The position numbers were made by a program, and so were the translations under genes. From Gordionus sp. m RMFG-2023 (Eukaryota > Nematomorpha > Gordioida > Chordodea > Parachordodidae), in NCBI RefSeq assembly GCF_954871325.1, contig NC_088777.1:42075366-42139365 (forward strand): a stretch of 64,000 bases of DNA. The letters run 5' to 3'. Positions 15,101-26,198 of this stretch are shown piece after piece. The stretch's first letter is position 1; each line of letters opens with the position of its first letter. The notes below the pieces were generated by a model. The model worked only from the letters and a program-made list of their open reading frames with translations. It did not search any database and was not told the origin of the DNA.

Positions 15101-18100
15101 TAAAAATTTTCTTAATAGCGAAAATTGAGCAAAAATCTATTTTTTGTTGTTGAAGGAATAGATTTTTGATATCAAATTTTAACTGAAAATACCAAAATCT
15201 TTTCAAATCTTTTGCAATTTTCATGTATAAAAATTCTTTCAATATAAAATCAAAATTTTTAAATATGATTTATCATGGAATATTGGTATTTTATATTGTT
15301 AATTAATTGGATTCATAAATATTAATTTTAAGCATTTGTTTGGATTGTATAATGTATTTCAATTTATAACTTTCATTTAAAAAATAAATATATATATATA
15401 ATTCATAAAATTAATTAATTTGAACCAGATTCAAATAAATTTGTCAGTCGGACCATTGGTAAATAAAAATAAAATTTTGGCATTTCACATTATTTTTAAA
15501 AGTGAATATTGGTCAAACAGAAAGAAAGAAAGATTAGATTCGATTTTTATTAAAATAAAAATAAATTGTGAATTTTAAAAAAAATTACAAATAATTAATC
15601 GATTTCTAAATGCTTTTTTTTTATAAAAACTTTCTCAAATATATATTATTAATATATTATAAGAATCAAAGGCTTACAAACCTTCCCAATGAGGGAATCT
15701 ATAAAGCATCGTTTAAAAGATAAATGGTTTTATATTTAAATTTAAGTTTTTTTATATCCATTTTGACAAAATATTCGCCACAAAATGTAAACGCGGTACT
15801 AACTTGTTTAATTAATTTTTTTATATAATATAATATTTAAAAATAACAATCCGGAGCACATATCAAGAAGCCATTTAATCGTTATTAAAATCAACCCAGT
15901 TTGTATTCTATTTACGATTAAAAAAAATAGGGATTTGGATTGTTTTTAGTTTTATTTTGGAAAACTGGTAACATTACCCAAAAACCGCTTTGAAAAACGT
16001 TCTGTCTAGAAATGGTCTTAGTTAATGTTAATAATAACTTAAACATATGTTAGCAATTTGATTTTAAAAATATTTGATAATGTGATGGACGGTAATTTAT
16101 TTCCTTCAAAAGGCTTTCATAAGGACATCATGATAATTAATATATTAAAAATTGAGAATATTTTTATTCTTTCAAATCCTTTAACAAAAAATATTCTCGC
16201 AAATAAAAAAAGATAAATAATTTTTTTTTAGTTTATATTTTAGATATTTTTGAAGAATTAAAATTTAACGTACCCAGGAATCCTATAATCCTTGAGAGTT
16301 CTGTTGAGTGGAATCATCTCACTAGCCACCAGGTTGAATTGATTGAGGGAAAATTTGGTCTTTTCTTGAGATTTTAAATTCTCGGGCACTTGAACAGGGA
16401 ATCCAAACGCGCCCGCACCGTAAACCTCTATAAAAAAAAGTCGAAGAATAAATTATTTTATTTTAGTTTTTTCCTTGAAACTTTTCATAGGATGGCCTAC
16501 TTATTTAAGTCTTATTTTCTAAAGAATGATATTAAATTTACTCCGCGAGCAGATCCATTTTGCATCGAGAAGGGTGGAAGTGACGCAATAAGGGCATAAT
16601 CATGGAAAAGATAGGAAGATTTTTTTTGACTTTATATATTTTTGATTCAATTTATAACAAATTTAGATATTATCCAACGTGCTTTTATACTGTGCAATTT
16701 AAATATTGTAGGATAACGCAATGCTTCCCAGTCATGTTCGTGTGATGTTCGGAGGGATCTCGCAATTTATTATCCTACTATACCCTACTATTAATCATAA
16801 TCGTCCAACTCGAGGAATGTTCAACTGAAGGGAATTTTTTAAGTAGATCAAATATATTTAATCTTAAACAAGTATCTAAAGTTGAGACCTGCAGAGATAC
16901 CATTTGAAAGGCCCGACCCAAATTTTTTAAAAATATATTATATTTATTTCTAATTTTTATAGCTAATAATGACGATTTAAAATATTTGGTTTTAAAATAT
17001 ACGGTCAGGGCCGGATATTTAAAAATAATATTTTTAGGCCCGGCCAGGATATTTTTAAAAAGATTAAAATATGGCCCAGCCCGTGTATTCGGGTCAGGCT
17101 TAGGGCCGGGCCTGCAGGTATTTGGTCTAAAGTAAGGAGTGGGATTTGAGTTGGACTATATTCAGCTATGATTTTGAAGATTCTTGAGATCCCTGTTTTA
17201 CAAAAATTTAAAGCCCCCCCCCCTCCCCTGTCCGGCACGCCCTTGATGATGTTGTTATGATGTGTCATTTAAATTTTAAAAAAATTAGGTGATTGGTTAG
17301 TTAGTATGGTACCTATTAAAATTCATAAGATTTGTTATGATGATGGGGGGAAGGGGCTCAAAGAGGGATAGCTTACCGCGTCATTGAAATGGTATGGTAA
17401 TCTTTTAGGTGGGTCTTACGTCATTATCTTAGGGGGAGCCAAGAGGTCCCAGTTTGTGAGTATTATTGAGTTCACTTTTTTTAAAAAAAATTGATAATAA
17501 AAAAAGATGACATCAACGACATATTATAACTTTTTTAAAAAAAGCACAGTGAAATTTGGGTGAGAAATCGTAAATAATTTATAGAAGATTTCGTGTATAA
17601 AATCAACGAATTATTGGAGATTTGAAAATGAAAAATAATACATTCTTACTAGAAGAGATAAAAAAAACCTTATATATTTCAATTTCCAAAATTATTTGCC
17701 ATCCTTCTTTCTTCTTCGTTCATTATTAAATTCCGGATTAATGCGACTTTATTAAGGCTGCGTCCAAATCTTGTTTGAAAATTTTTTTTTAAGTTTTAAA
17801 ACTTTAAGGAAACCTAAATGATACGTTTTGCGAATTTTACAAATATGTTTTGGGCAATATACTTCAAAAATATACTTCAATTTCTATTTATTTTTTTTAC
17901 AAAAAGGTTTATAGGTGTTTTTCGATAGGTTTTTTAAAAGTTTCCATAATAAATTATTGATGTTTTGGAGAATTTGTAAAAAAAATAACTCATAGCTTTG
18001 TTCCTGTCGCTAGCCAGGTCTAAATTAAAAACTTGTATCGTTTTGAATGAGCGCGATTTGTTTTTGGTAGTAGTAGCATCTTTATGAGCGTTCGAGGAAG

Positions 18101-21100
18101 AAGAGGAATCTGTGCATGCACGTGTAACATATATAATATATTATAAATATATATATATTAAATAGAAGATCCATTTGTTCCGGTCCAAAATTTTTATAAA
18201 ATCTTTGATAATGCAAGTTTATGATCTTCGTTCAAAAAATAATAATATTTACCAATCCGTGCTAAAAAAAAATCAGTCCCAACGTTTTCGGGCTGTGCAG
18301 TGTGGGTCGAGCTAAGAAGGAATGTTACAATCAGAAGTCTGCAAATGGTAAAAATTTCAGCGTTTAGTTAATACCGACCAGTTCAAATTTTTACTAAGTT
18401 TACCCGGCCCGGTTTTAATTATGTTTTCAAATACAATCCTAAACCTAAATATATGTAGCTGAATACCAACATAAACAAATATTTATAATCTTGGGTGGTT
18501 AAATTAAAAACATTATACTTATGGATTATCACTTCTATGAAGTATGAGAATCAATATATATATTTGCCCTGCCCGTTTATATTTTTGCCCGGCTCAAAAA
18601 TATTTTTTGGACGTAACGTGCTGGGTATTGCAGATCTCTGGTAACAATTAACATTAGTTAAGGTCAAATAAGCGGGGAGTGGATTTTGAAGCAATTCCAA
18701 GCATAAAAAGACATTTTATTTAAATATGACGTAATAGCGCATCTTGGAGAGGTAAATGGGTAATACCGTAATTTTTTTTCAAATTCAAAATTTTACAAAT
18801 TCCCTTTTAACTTTATTTCATCCTATCAATAATTATGTCCTGGTGGGATAGTAAGAGTAACCAAAAATAAATGTTTAGTTATTATATAAAGTTATAGTAC
18901 TTACATTTTGAGCAGAAGTTATGCATTGTGTTCATTTTTTTTTAAATGCTAGAAACAAACTATTTTGCACTTTTAACGCAAAAAAAAAGGTTTACTATAA
19001 TTTGTGCGTTACCATTTAAAATACGTTATTTGAAATAAAATGTAACCCAAAACGCTTGAATTTGTAGACATTATTAATCTCTATATTCGCTTATAGGCAA
19101 TTATCGAATTATTTTCCATTTTTTATATAATCACACTGACTTGAATAATATGAAGTTATTTTTTATTATAGCCCCTTAAGAGTCCCAAAATTTTATGCAA
19201 AAAAAAATCTTTTTTAAGACTTTTCTTTAGGCTCTGCCTAAAATATCAAAAATATAAATAACTAAATTTATCAATTTTGAAGAAAAAAATAACATAAGCT
19301 ATTTCTAATGTAAAAATATGAGACATGTAGAAGTACCATTTGCACAGCTCGGCTCAAATTTTTTTTCCAAAAAAAAATTTTCAACTTTTTCGGCCCGGCC
19401 CGAATTTTTTAAATATATTCTATTTATTTTTAAATTTTATAGCTAATATGGTGATTTATATACGGTCCGGCCCGAGTTTTTTTTTTAAAAAAATTTTTTT
19501 AGGCCAAGTCCGCTTATGTATAAAGAAAATAAAAAAAATACAGTGGAAACATTTTTATTGTAGTATAAAAAAAACATATCTTAAAAGAAATTGAAAGGAA
19601 AGGTAGTTTAATATTTTACCAGAAAATCTAAAATTTTAATCGTTAATAAGGGTCTAAAGAAGAGAATGGAAGGGGGGGGGGCTAGTAGAAGTCATATTTT
19701 TAAATTATGTTTTAATTCACATTTAAATGTGCGGCGCTGTTTTAGGAGGAGCAAGCAATGGCACGATCCAGAAAAAAAAGTAAATTAGCGTGCCCCAACC
19801 AAAAATTTAAATTTAAAAAAAAATAGGAGTATATTTAATACAATACCGTATTAATATCGGGTAGAGTCCCTGACCTATTTTTTCAGGTCCAGCTCGACCC
19901 GAGAAAATTTTTTTAGAAATTGTTGTCCAACTGATTCGAAAATTTTCCTAGTTCGATTCAAAATTTTATTTTAGAAATAGGTAACGAATCCGATACATTT
20001 TTTATGAGTTATTTTAAATATAAAAATAAAAGACATCTTTCCAAAAACATAATTCTAAGGATATTTTATAAATTTCGAAAAAATTTATCATAATGATTTC
20101 ATTAAAATTTTACAATTTGCTGAAGTTTTGAAATTTTAGAAAATTTTCAAAATGATTTTTTAGTCACAGCCTTAAATAAATAGTATTTGTTATTCATATT
20201 ATGTATGAATGACATTTTTATATTAATCTAAATAGCCCTTCTTTATTTCTAGGCTGTTAAGAGGAAGCTATATTAGAACCTACTAAACAGACGATTGTTT
20301 AAAATAAGACTAACTAGGACATGGCCCTAGCGCTTAAAATATAAATAAACAATTTGTGGTGTCATCCTTGCAAATGAATGTTCATAGAAACATTTTAGGA
20401 AAACATATTTTAAAAGGTTTTGTTGAGGTTCAAGTTGGATCCGAAAATAAATACCAAAATGAAGTTTCGGATCCAAAGTCCGAGAAAATATCTATCCGAG
20501 TACGACAGAACCCTGGATTTATAACTTAATTCAAACGAAGGAAAAGAGGCAGGCATAAAATGTATTTAATAAAAATTCAAATTCTATGTCCTAATTTTTC
20601 TGATTTTTAGAGTTACCCATCAATTAGGCTATTTATCTTGATTTGTGATAGTGAGTTTCCGTCACTCAAATTTGAAGAAACGGTGCTGTAACTTTGTATT
20701 TAATTGAATTGCTTATACTTCTACATGATAACAAAGCCCGCATTTTACAAATATTTAAAAACATTTTTATATGGAACACTGCAATGGGCTAGTTTTTCAC
20801 CCTGCCCGCCCATACTACGGGCGTGGACAGATGCGGGCGGGTTAATAATACTTTTTTAAGTAATGGGCAGGAGTGGGCAATTTTTAATATTTTTCTTGTG
20901 AAATGAGTAGAAAAGACTTCAATATATTAAATAATATTTTTATTTCATAATATTGCCTACCTATTATATATCCTTATAAAAAATATATTATAATAAATAA
21001 ATAAAGAGCTAAATCAGCCACTAAAATAATTTTAAACATTTGGCGGGCGGGCTAAATAAAATTTCTAGATAAAAGGGTTAATGGGCGGCTAAATTTTAAA

Positions 21101-23630
21101 AAAACTATGGGTAGGTGAGCTGGTTAAAAAATTTCTTTAAGAACAATGAGTGGGTTTTCTTGATGGCTAAAACACGCCCAGTGCAGACCTCTAACTGGGA
21201 CTCTACAGCTAGAATTTCTATTGGGGGGGGGATTGTAGGCTCTGGGTGCTAAAATTCTTATGTTGACTAGATTCAACCATATGGTTCAATAAACTTGGGT
21301 AGATTATGATTATAATGTGAATTAGGTAATAAATATATCATAGCTAAAGCTAAGAACTCGAACCCTCAGAATTTTACTAAATCCAATCCCACCCCAGAAT
21401 CTTTTTTTTATTAAAGATATCATAATAATTAGAGACAAATACAATATTAAATGTGCAAGTGATATAAGTTGATAAATTAAATGAAGTTTTTGTTTATCAT
21501 ATTAAGGATGTTTTAAAATAAATTAAAATTCTCATATATATTTTTTTTACTAAAAATAAAATATATATTAATTAATTAAAGTGATTTATTTGGCAATGAT
21601 CAATGAGCAAAGATCAAAATTAATCATCACAAATTTTTAAAAAAATAGTCAAAATTAGGCTATAAATTTATAAAAAAAAATCACATTCAAATTTCTAAAT
21701 TGAAAATAAGAAAGAAGGTGCTGTTAATCTTTATTTCCCATTTCCTCTTTCATTCAATAATTATAAATTTAAATAATAATATTGATGAATTATATCCCTG
21801 TTTTTCTTTTGAATAAATATAATTAAATTATATTATTATTTTTTCAAATAAAATTAATGATTTTTTTTGTAGTTTTATATATATAATATATTATTTATTC
21901 TTAAAATATTTTGCATATAAGTTTAACTAAATGTAAATTTAATCATTGAAAATTACACTATAATAATGAGTTTAATTATTTTGATATACCCTATTAAATA
22001 TATTGATTTACAATATTTTAATACCAAGAAGATTTATTCATGTAGCTATTTCTATATATTATTTTTAATTTTAGTGTATAAAATATCAATTAAATCAAAA
22101 TAAATCAAGCATTGTTTATATTATAATTATTAATTATAATTAAATATATATGGACATATATTAAATTTATAATTATATATGATATAGTACTTTTCAATCA
22201 ATGTAATAAGCTTTAATAGCATTATTTTATAAATTTCACAAAATATATAATTTAAATTTTAAAAAATCATGATTTCATCAAAAAATAATTATTTCTTTTT
22301 TTTATAAAAATCATAATTTTTGCTAACATTAGTATCTGTGGTATTGCCCAATACCATTTTTGTATTGGTATCATCTAAAAGAGTAGTATTGATGCATTCC
22401 TGGTAACTAATAGTTGATATTTAAAGTATTTTTTTCAAAGAATAATTGCAATCTAATCTGATTTAAATATCAAATCTTTTTTTTAAAAAAAACAACCAAA
22501 TAAAAAAATTTAATGATTTTATTATATAAATATAAATTTAACAATTAGTTAGTCAAAATTTATCAGGCATTTCATGAAAATATTGTGGGAAGAATTCTGC
22601 TAATATGGAAGTGGTATATTTTTATCAAATTTGGAAACCAGAATCTTGAACCAAGGCAAAATGATGAGAAGGTTTATAAAGGACTCATTTAAAAGTTTCA
22701 GAAATTGGTTATAAGAAAAGTGCAAATAATTTATTGATTAGGGTGTGCTGATATTAAATGGACCTGGTTATATATGTGCATGTCTTAGAAATGGCAGCTA
22801 ATTTTTTTTATGCATAAACATGTTATTGATATAAAATTAAAATTGGTCATAAAAAAATTATCTTATGGTGCCAGAATTGGTCAGTATAAAATTTGTTAAG
22901 GATTTGATCCGCAAAAAAGGTTAATTTCATTTATCGACACTGACTATCCTATAAAATATTATTTATTTGTAAAGTTTTAATCATATTCCAAATGGTTATG
23001 CATTAAAAATTTACTGCCCATCTTGGGCCAACTCCAAAAATATACATGTTTATAACTAGGTTTTAATATTGGCAAAACTCTACATATATATATTTAAAAA
23101 TGTTGCATGATTAAATCTAGATAGTCTATATATTATTTATTTTTTGAATTTTTTTTGATTGCCTAAACAGAGTTTGGAACTGGAACCATATCAAATTTAA
23201 TAACTGGAACTAGAACCCCATTTTCAAAATTTTTAAAACTAGAATCACTTGTAAAAAATATTCAGAACCAGAAGTAAAACTCAATTTTATTCAAGTTCCA
23301 TTTTCTAATTTTTATATATAAATAAGTACATCTCCTTTTATATTTTGTTAGACCAATGATTAGTTATTATTTTATATATATAATTTAAATTCATCATAAA
23401 TATTTACATGATAGAGCTAAATTTGGAATTATCTTTGGGTTCACGTCAACACTGAAAAGTGGATTAAATCGCTTTGAATAATTTAGTTCCTTCTTAAAAT
23501 TTATGCAATAAGGAGCTTTATCGGTAAAAATCGTGATAAGAAATACATCAATAAATATCCAGAATAAAGAAGTTAATATTATGATTAATGGTGTTCGAAA
23601 ACGATATTTGTATTTCATTTTAAAGGTCAT
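172..23630 (-). CDS. GALNT1: Polypeptide N-acetylgalactosaminyltransferase, GALNT1/13 type (partial, 3' end outside window)
   Basis: Transfers GalNAc from UDP-GalNAc to Ser/Thr and so starts mucin-type O-glycosylation in the Golgi. Exons by homology and splice signals: 23630 to about 23445 (short basic cytosolic tail, then one hydrophobic signal anchor), 16425/16427-16274, 8412-8243, 3352-3139, 2914-2744, 1867-1750 and 352-172. All junctions from exon 2 onward keep frame with GT/AG ends. Visible motifs: INQFNL-like stem region, [24 protein letters not shown], the metal-binding LDAHC (DxH), [28 protein letters not shown] and [10 protein letters not shown]. Exon 7 ends with a GTAAAT donor after KISPC, so the lectin domain must lie to the left. 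The exon 1 donor is uncertain: GAC|GTGAAC spliced to an acceptor before 16425 keeps frame; another exon in the 7-kb intron is possible. Two cysteines of human GALNT1 are replaced (CEC is CEV; VCPIID is SMPIID). Family call near certain; exact orthologue inferred. Confidence 0.93.
640..790. repeat. Fold-back repeat, partial copy
   Basis: Lies in the GALNT intron region between exons 7 and 6. It shares the central tract of the family seen at 35235, 39840, 57097 and 57870: 'ctaatagatgtccaaacctt' followed by a complementary 'gccacctatgag' and a GCTT/AAGC pair, then a 'gccgtttaacattcct' end. The rest of 360-1740 is intron with no coding signal that I can see. Confidence 0.5.
2628..2740 (+). mobile_element. 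hAT-like element end with G/C tracts
   Basis: The stretch begins 'cagggccgtagccaagg', which matches the terminal motif CAG.GGCGTAGCC common in animal hAT elements, followed by G-runs and an 11-base C-run. It lies directly against the donor of GALNT exon 5 (2744). No opposite end or target duplication was found, so this is probably a solo end or fragment. It resembles the terminus of the complete element at 55634-56803. Confidence 0.45.
3660..6866 (+). mobile_element. hAT transposon remnant with 8-bp TSD, interrupted by a LINE
   Basis: Terminal inverted repeats CAGAGTTGTTAAA / TTTAACAACTCTG are flanked by caatagac (3652-3659) and caacagac (6867-6874), an 8-bp duplication with one mismatch. 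Sub-terminal repeats of the type GTAGC..GCTAC occur at both ends. Inside on the plus strand, 6542-6680 reads [18 protein letters not shown], the hAT C-terminal dimerisation domain. Same family as 58176-59558. About 2.75 kb of the interior is an inserted RTE LINE. It sits in the GALNT intron between exons 4 and 3. Confidence 0.9.
3722..6475 (+). mobile_element. RTE-clade LINE, endonuclease plus reverse transcriptase, nearly full but broken
   Basis: Non-LTR retrotransposon. The APE-type endonuclease is read from about 3740 (IQETKWKG) through GDLNVH near 4080 to [10 protein letters not shown] near 4290. The reverse transcriptase runs from about 4885: [54 protein letters not shown], then FADD at about 5695-5706. 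The C-terminal part (5984-6460) has [13 protein letters not shown]. The reading frame is split into several open pieces by stops and frameshifts (for example between 5529 and 5544, around 5940, and near 6190), so it is inactive. The 3' end is an A-rich run after AAAGCTAAAGAG. It is inserted into the hAT at 3660-6866; a close 5'-truncated relative lies at 32945-33590. Confidence 0.93.
6972..7658. mobile_element. Non-autonomous DNA transposon with about 50-bp inverted ends
   Basis: Inverted ends start GGCGAATTCCATATCAAATC on the left and end in the complement of GGTGAATTCCATATCAAATC on the right, and the match extends imperfectly inward for about 50 bp, including a CTCAGAA core. Flanks are ttat on both sides (6968-6971 and 7659-7662), a possible 4-bp target duplication. 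There is no coding frame inside. The superfamily is not identified. It lies in the GALNT intron next to the hAT at 3660-6866. Confidence 0.75.
7960..8115. repeat. Fold-back repeat copy
   Basis: Contains the family signature: 'attttagccaaaataatatt' near the left and 'ggctaaaatattgggtta' near the right, complementary arms around a centre with 'taatagatgcccaaatctgc' and 'tatctatgagcaaaat'. It is non-coding and lies about 130 bp upstream, in genomic order, of GALNT exon 3. Confidence 0.6.
8509..8909. mobile_element. MULE-like non-autonomous element with 10-bp TSD
   Basis: A perfect 20-bp terminal inverted repeat, GGTTAATGATGCTTACTACC at 8509-8528 and its complement at 8890-8909, is flanked by identical 10-bp sequences aggtaaatta (8499-8508 and 8910-8919). 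A 9-11 bp duplication is typical of Mutator-like elements; assignment to that superfamily is inference. The 401-bp interior carries a tRNA-like block (8633-8705) and no reading frame. Identical ends and flanks suggest recent insertion. Located in the 7.9-kb GALNT intron between exons 3 and 2. Confidence 0.85.
8633..8705 (+). other. tRNA-derived (SINE-like) sequence
   Basis: It has an A-box match (TGGCCTAGTAGGC, from 8640) and a B-box with a perfect five-pair T stem: CCGGG / CCCGG around TTCGAAT at 8681-8697. The 5' GCCTCTA and the 3' TAATGAT do not pair as an acceptor stem, so this is not a functional tRNA gene but a tRNA-derived pol III promoter, as in SINE heads. About 90 bp of unrelated sequence containing GGCCGG and CCACGTG follows, still inside the MULE-like element. 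Confidence 0.65.
10125..10330. repeat. GC-patch MITE fragment (GGCCCGG family)
   Basis: Short GC-rich words (ctggccgg, cctggcccg, gggtcggtcggg, gccgggtctgg) are set in AT-rich spacer. This is the texture of the GGCCCGG/AGACCTGCAG repeat family but without clear ends. Nothing else is visible in 8920-10125 apart from G-runs at 9361 and 9785. Confidence 0.4.
11205..11412. mobile_element. GGCCCGG-family MITE, diverged copy
   Basis: Begins 'cagagacctgcaggctcgg' and ends 'gactgcagctctcag', inverted versions of the AGAGACCTGCAG terminus shared with 16883 and 62460, with GGGCCGG in the middle. The flanks do not give a clean duplication. A related fragment with 'agagatctgg' and 'gggtcggcccg' lies at about 10740-10830. 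Confidence 0.55.
11913..12556. repeat. Long near-perfect inverted repeat (about 160-170 bp arms)
   Basis: The left arm 11913-12083 is repeated in reverse complement at 12399-12556. The arms differ by a few bases, the length of a TA run and one short insertion in the left arm. The loop (12084-12398) holds a piggyBac transposase fragment. Arms this alike mean a recent inverted duplication or gene conversion. The arms include 'gtcgtgatgacgtttcacga', rich in CG and ACGT-type sites. It lies in the GALNT intron between exons 3 and 2. Confidence 0.9.
12100..12273 (+). pseudogene. piggyBac (PGBD) transposase fragment
   Basis: A plus-strand frame reads [20 protein letters not shown], then [20 protein letters not shown]. 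This is the diagnostic piggyBac/PGBD core after the third catalytic Asp (family pattern NMGGVD..D.L...YR..IK.KR...RIF...D...VNAWLLYR). The D of GGVD is kept. Only about 55 residues remain, with no flanking catalytic regions, so it is an inactive fragment inside the palindrome loop. Confidence 0.85.
14457..14962. mobile_element. GGCCCGG-family hAT-like MITE
   Basis: Ends 'aagagatctgcata' and 'tatgcaggcctcta' form an inverted pair related to TAGAGACCTGCA; flanks caaattat / ataattat match at 6 of 8 positions. GC patches (cccgaccc, ggaccgggcc, gacgggtaggg) lie near the ends. The short open frame inside (from 14413) looks accidental. 12560-14450 shows only AT-rich intron plus G-runs at 13266 and 13437. 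Confidence 0.55.
16883..17125. mobile_element. GGCCCGG-family hAT-like MITE with 8-bp TSD
   Basis: Starts 'tgagacctgcag' and ends 'ctgcaggtatttgg', with identical 8-bp flanks tctaaagt (16875-16882 and 17126-17133). Inside are repeated GGCCCGGCC-type words (ggcccgacc, ggcccggcc, ggcccagcccg, gggccgggcc) able to pair with one another. Non-coding. It lies about 450 bp upstream of GALNT exon 2, in intron 1. Confidence 0.8.
18332..18640. mobile_element. GGCCCGG-family hAT-like MITE with 8-bp TSD
   Basis: Ends CAGAAGTCTGCA and TGCAGATCTCTG form an inverted pair, and flanks gttacaat (18324-18331) and gtaacaat (18641-18648) match at 7 of 8 bases. The interior has cccggcccgg and gcccggctc patches separated by AT-rich spacer. 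No reading frame. In GALNT intron 1. Confidence 0.8.
19322..19515. mobile_element. GGCCCGG-family MITE, partial
   Basis: The left end 'tgagacatgtagaagtacca' plus 'ttgcacagctcggc' matches the copy at 41972. Cggcccggcccg and ggtccggcccg patches follow; the right end has decayed, so no target duplication can be named. Confidence 0.55.
20768..21195. mobile_element. GGGCGG-rich MITE related to the GGCCCGG family
   Basis: The left part 'actgcaatgggctagttttt' is answered on the right by the complement of 'tctgcactgggcgtgtttta'. Between them are cgcccgcccatac, gcgggcggg, ggcgggcggg and gggcggc words. The 'agacctct' close to the right end is the family terminus. The left terminus is worn and no duplication is seen. 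Another partial hAT-like terminus ('cgacagaaccctgg') lies near 20515; 21200-23390 is AT-rich intron with an isolated hAT-like end ('gtattgatgcattcctg') at 22391-22407. Confidence 0.5.
23155..23310. repeat. Interspersed repeat with degenerate GGAAC/CAGAACC words
   Basis: Repeated forms of 'ttggaactggaacc', 'aactggaactagaacccc' and 'cagaaccagaag' recur here, at 29660-29760, at 38575-38720 and at 46050-46200. They look like terminal pieces of one old DNA-transposon family. No ends could be fixed. This copy lies just 5' of the GALNT exon 1 donor region. Confidence 0.4.
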
Positions 23631-25469
23631 GATGAATCCATTAATGTCTTATGTGAATTATGCTAGCATGATGTCTACCTTTAAATTTACGTAGAAATAT
23701 ATATAAGTAAATTTTACCTAAAATGGTGGACAGATATCATATGATAACCAGAGATGCCACTTGACTCTAATATATTGGTTTAAGCTGTGATTAGTACCCG
23801 GATATTAGGGGGTTGATATAATACAAAATTATTCGAAATTAAACTATCGTCATTTAAGTAAGGAAGGAGGGCTGGGGTTTTGATTACGATATATTAGTTA
23901 TTGCTTATTTTGATTAAACTTTACTTCATTTCGAATTATGATTTTGTAGGTAATAGATGTGGGTAATGGGGGTGGGGGGGGGGGAGGGGGTAGAAAGTTT
24001 TTAGAGAAAATAGGGTTGAACAATCTATGGGGTCGAGAGTAAAGCTTTTGAGACGGGTAGAATTGCCTAGCTTAGGAGGCTATTGAACAAAATTAAAATG
24101 TAATGTGATAATTTTAAAATAAAATAAAATCAATATAGTTTAATCGTTGGTCATTTTATTAATGGCTACAAAATAAATGATAAAAAAATCATTCTTATAT
24201 GAATATTTTAGGGCAATACCTTAAATGGTAGTACCTTAGATGGTAATGCCTTATATGGAAATATCTAAAATGGACCTTAAATGGTAATTCCTTAAATGGA
24301 TTAAATTTTGCGGATAAAGGAATATTAGCAGGCCTATCCAATATTTAATTTGATAAATTTGATGGAGAAAGTTTAATGTCCCGTTATTTTTCAACTTAGG
24401 AACCTAGTTTTCGTTAAAAAAAAAAGTCCAACTGAATGACAATATACAAATATATTATAAACATTTTTTGGCAACAATGATATGCAATTATTTAGGGGGA
24501 AATGCGATCTACCTAAAATTTTTAATAATTGTTTGGCTAGTTGGGTCTGGAAATTGTTTCTTATAACTTCACAATGGAATATAGGCCTCAAAATAAATAT
24601 GTGATCGCAGCATTATCAAGGCTTCCGATATTAGATGTGGAAATCAAGATTTAAACATGCCCTGGAGATTTGAAGTATTAATTTGGGTAACATGCAAAAA
24701 TATTCTACAAAAAAGACGATAATTTAAAAATAATAGCAACGCATATTCAGAAATGTTGACCAAACTTGTCATAAAGATAAAGAAATTGTTAATTTTTATA
24801 ATCAAGGGGAAGAGTTATCTAATCGTGATATTATCGAATAGCACGGAAGATTGGTTATACTTAAAAAATTATGGAATACAGTACTAGAAATGATTAACCG
24901 TAAACATCCTGGGGAAAATGTAATGAAATATGACTATTTTTAGATTATATTGTTGATAGCCTAGGTATTTAATAGAGAAAATTTAATCAAAATATTCTTT
25001 GGGTGACAGAAAAATAAACGTGGAATTTAAGTATCTCTGTATTCTTTGACTATAGGTAGACCTGTGCGCCGACAAACTATCGGCGGCCGGCTAATTTTCA
25101 AAAAATCCTATCGACGGCCGGCGGCGCGCCGATTTTTAGCGCCGTCAGCAAAATCAGCGTAAATCGGCGCAGTTATAAATTTTTATAACATAATTTTTTT
25201 TAATTGCTTATTATTTTAAAAAAAACGAATATACATTACTTTACAGATATCTCAGCATATTTTTTAATATTTATTATAGAAAACTCATAAATCCAAATTT
25301 CGTAATTTTATAATTATCATGTATAAAAATTATTTTATTTAAATTTTCGGGATAATAATAATCCCCTTGAATTTAACGTCAATCCAGATGTAAAGAAAAC
25401 TCTTTCACTAGGTGTGCTAGTCATCCGAATGCAAAGAATTTTTTGGCAAGCCTGGAAAGATTGGGAAGT

Positions 25470-26125
25470 TTACTCTTCTTTTATTTCCAAATTCAGAACG
25501 TACATATCTTGTGAATATCGTTTCCCAAGAAAACTGTGGCATTCTTGTTCTAAGTCACCTAACTTGGAATCATAATTTATATTTGTTGAATATTTATTTG
25601 CCAATTTTGTCAAATAACTTAAATTGAATAATTCATCTTGATCCTCATTAGCTATATTTACTACCTGATTATCATCATTCTCTGTAAGTTTAAGATGTTT
25701 TATTATAAATTCTGAATCTGAACAATTTTGCTCTATTAAATACTTTGACACAATTGTCAATTTTTGAAATCTTGGATCTAAAAGAGAAGCCAATACCTAG
25801 ATAATTTTAAATAAAAAATAAAAGAATATACTTATATATTATTACTTGCAGATTACACACCGAAAATCATAACGCAAGTTTTTTTAGCATATTTTCCTTA
25901 AGTGACACTATCATTTACTATTAAATTTGTTTCAATTTCACTTCTAAAAAGTAACGCCAAGTTTAAAGTAGGCCCTTTTTGCGAAAGAAATTCGACAGTT
26001 TTGTTAAATTTTGAAAGAAATGCTAATTGTTCTTCTACCAGCTCAGATTCATAATTTGATAATTTGAGAAAGTGCTTCCTATTATTAATTAAATTCTTAT
26101 TTAATCGAGATATGCTTTCTAGCAT
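25470..26125 (-). pseudogene. hAT transposase fragments
   Basis: Minus strand 26125-25898 reads MLESISRLNKNLINNRKHFL, then LVEEQLAFLSKF and PTLNLALLFRSEIE, the family pattern before the conserved catalytic Trp region of vertebrate-type hAT proteins. After a gap, 25793-25470 reads ASLLDPRFQKL, the conserved 'lA.lLDPRfK' motif. A likely intron with AG end lies between. The dimerisation end and the N-terminal BED finger are missing, so the element cannot make a whole transposase. Confidence 0.8.
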
Positions 26126-26198
26126 AACTAATATACTATGCCAACGTGTTGGGACATTTAATTTTAAGGTTTTTGCGTGGAATTATTGTTATTATTAT

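Noticed and set aside
17005-17268. 87-codon minus-strand frame
   Set aside because: Its GC-rich half is simply the GGCCCGG MITE at 16883-17125.
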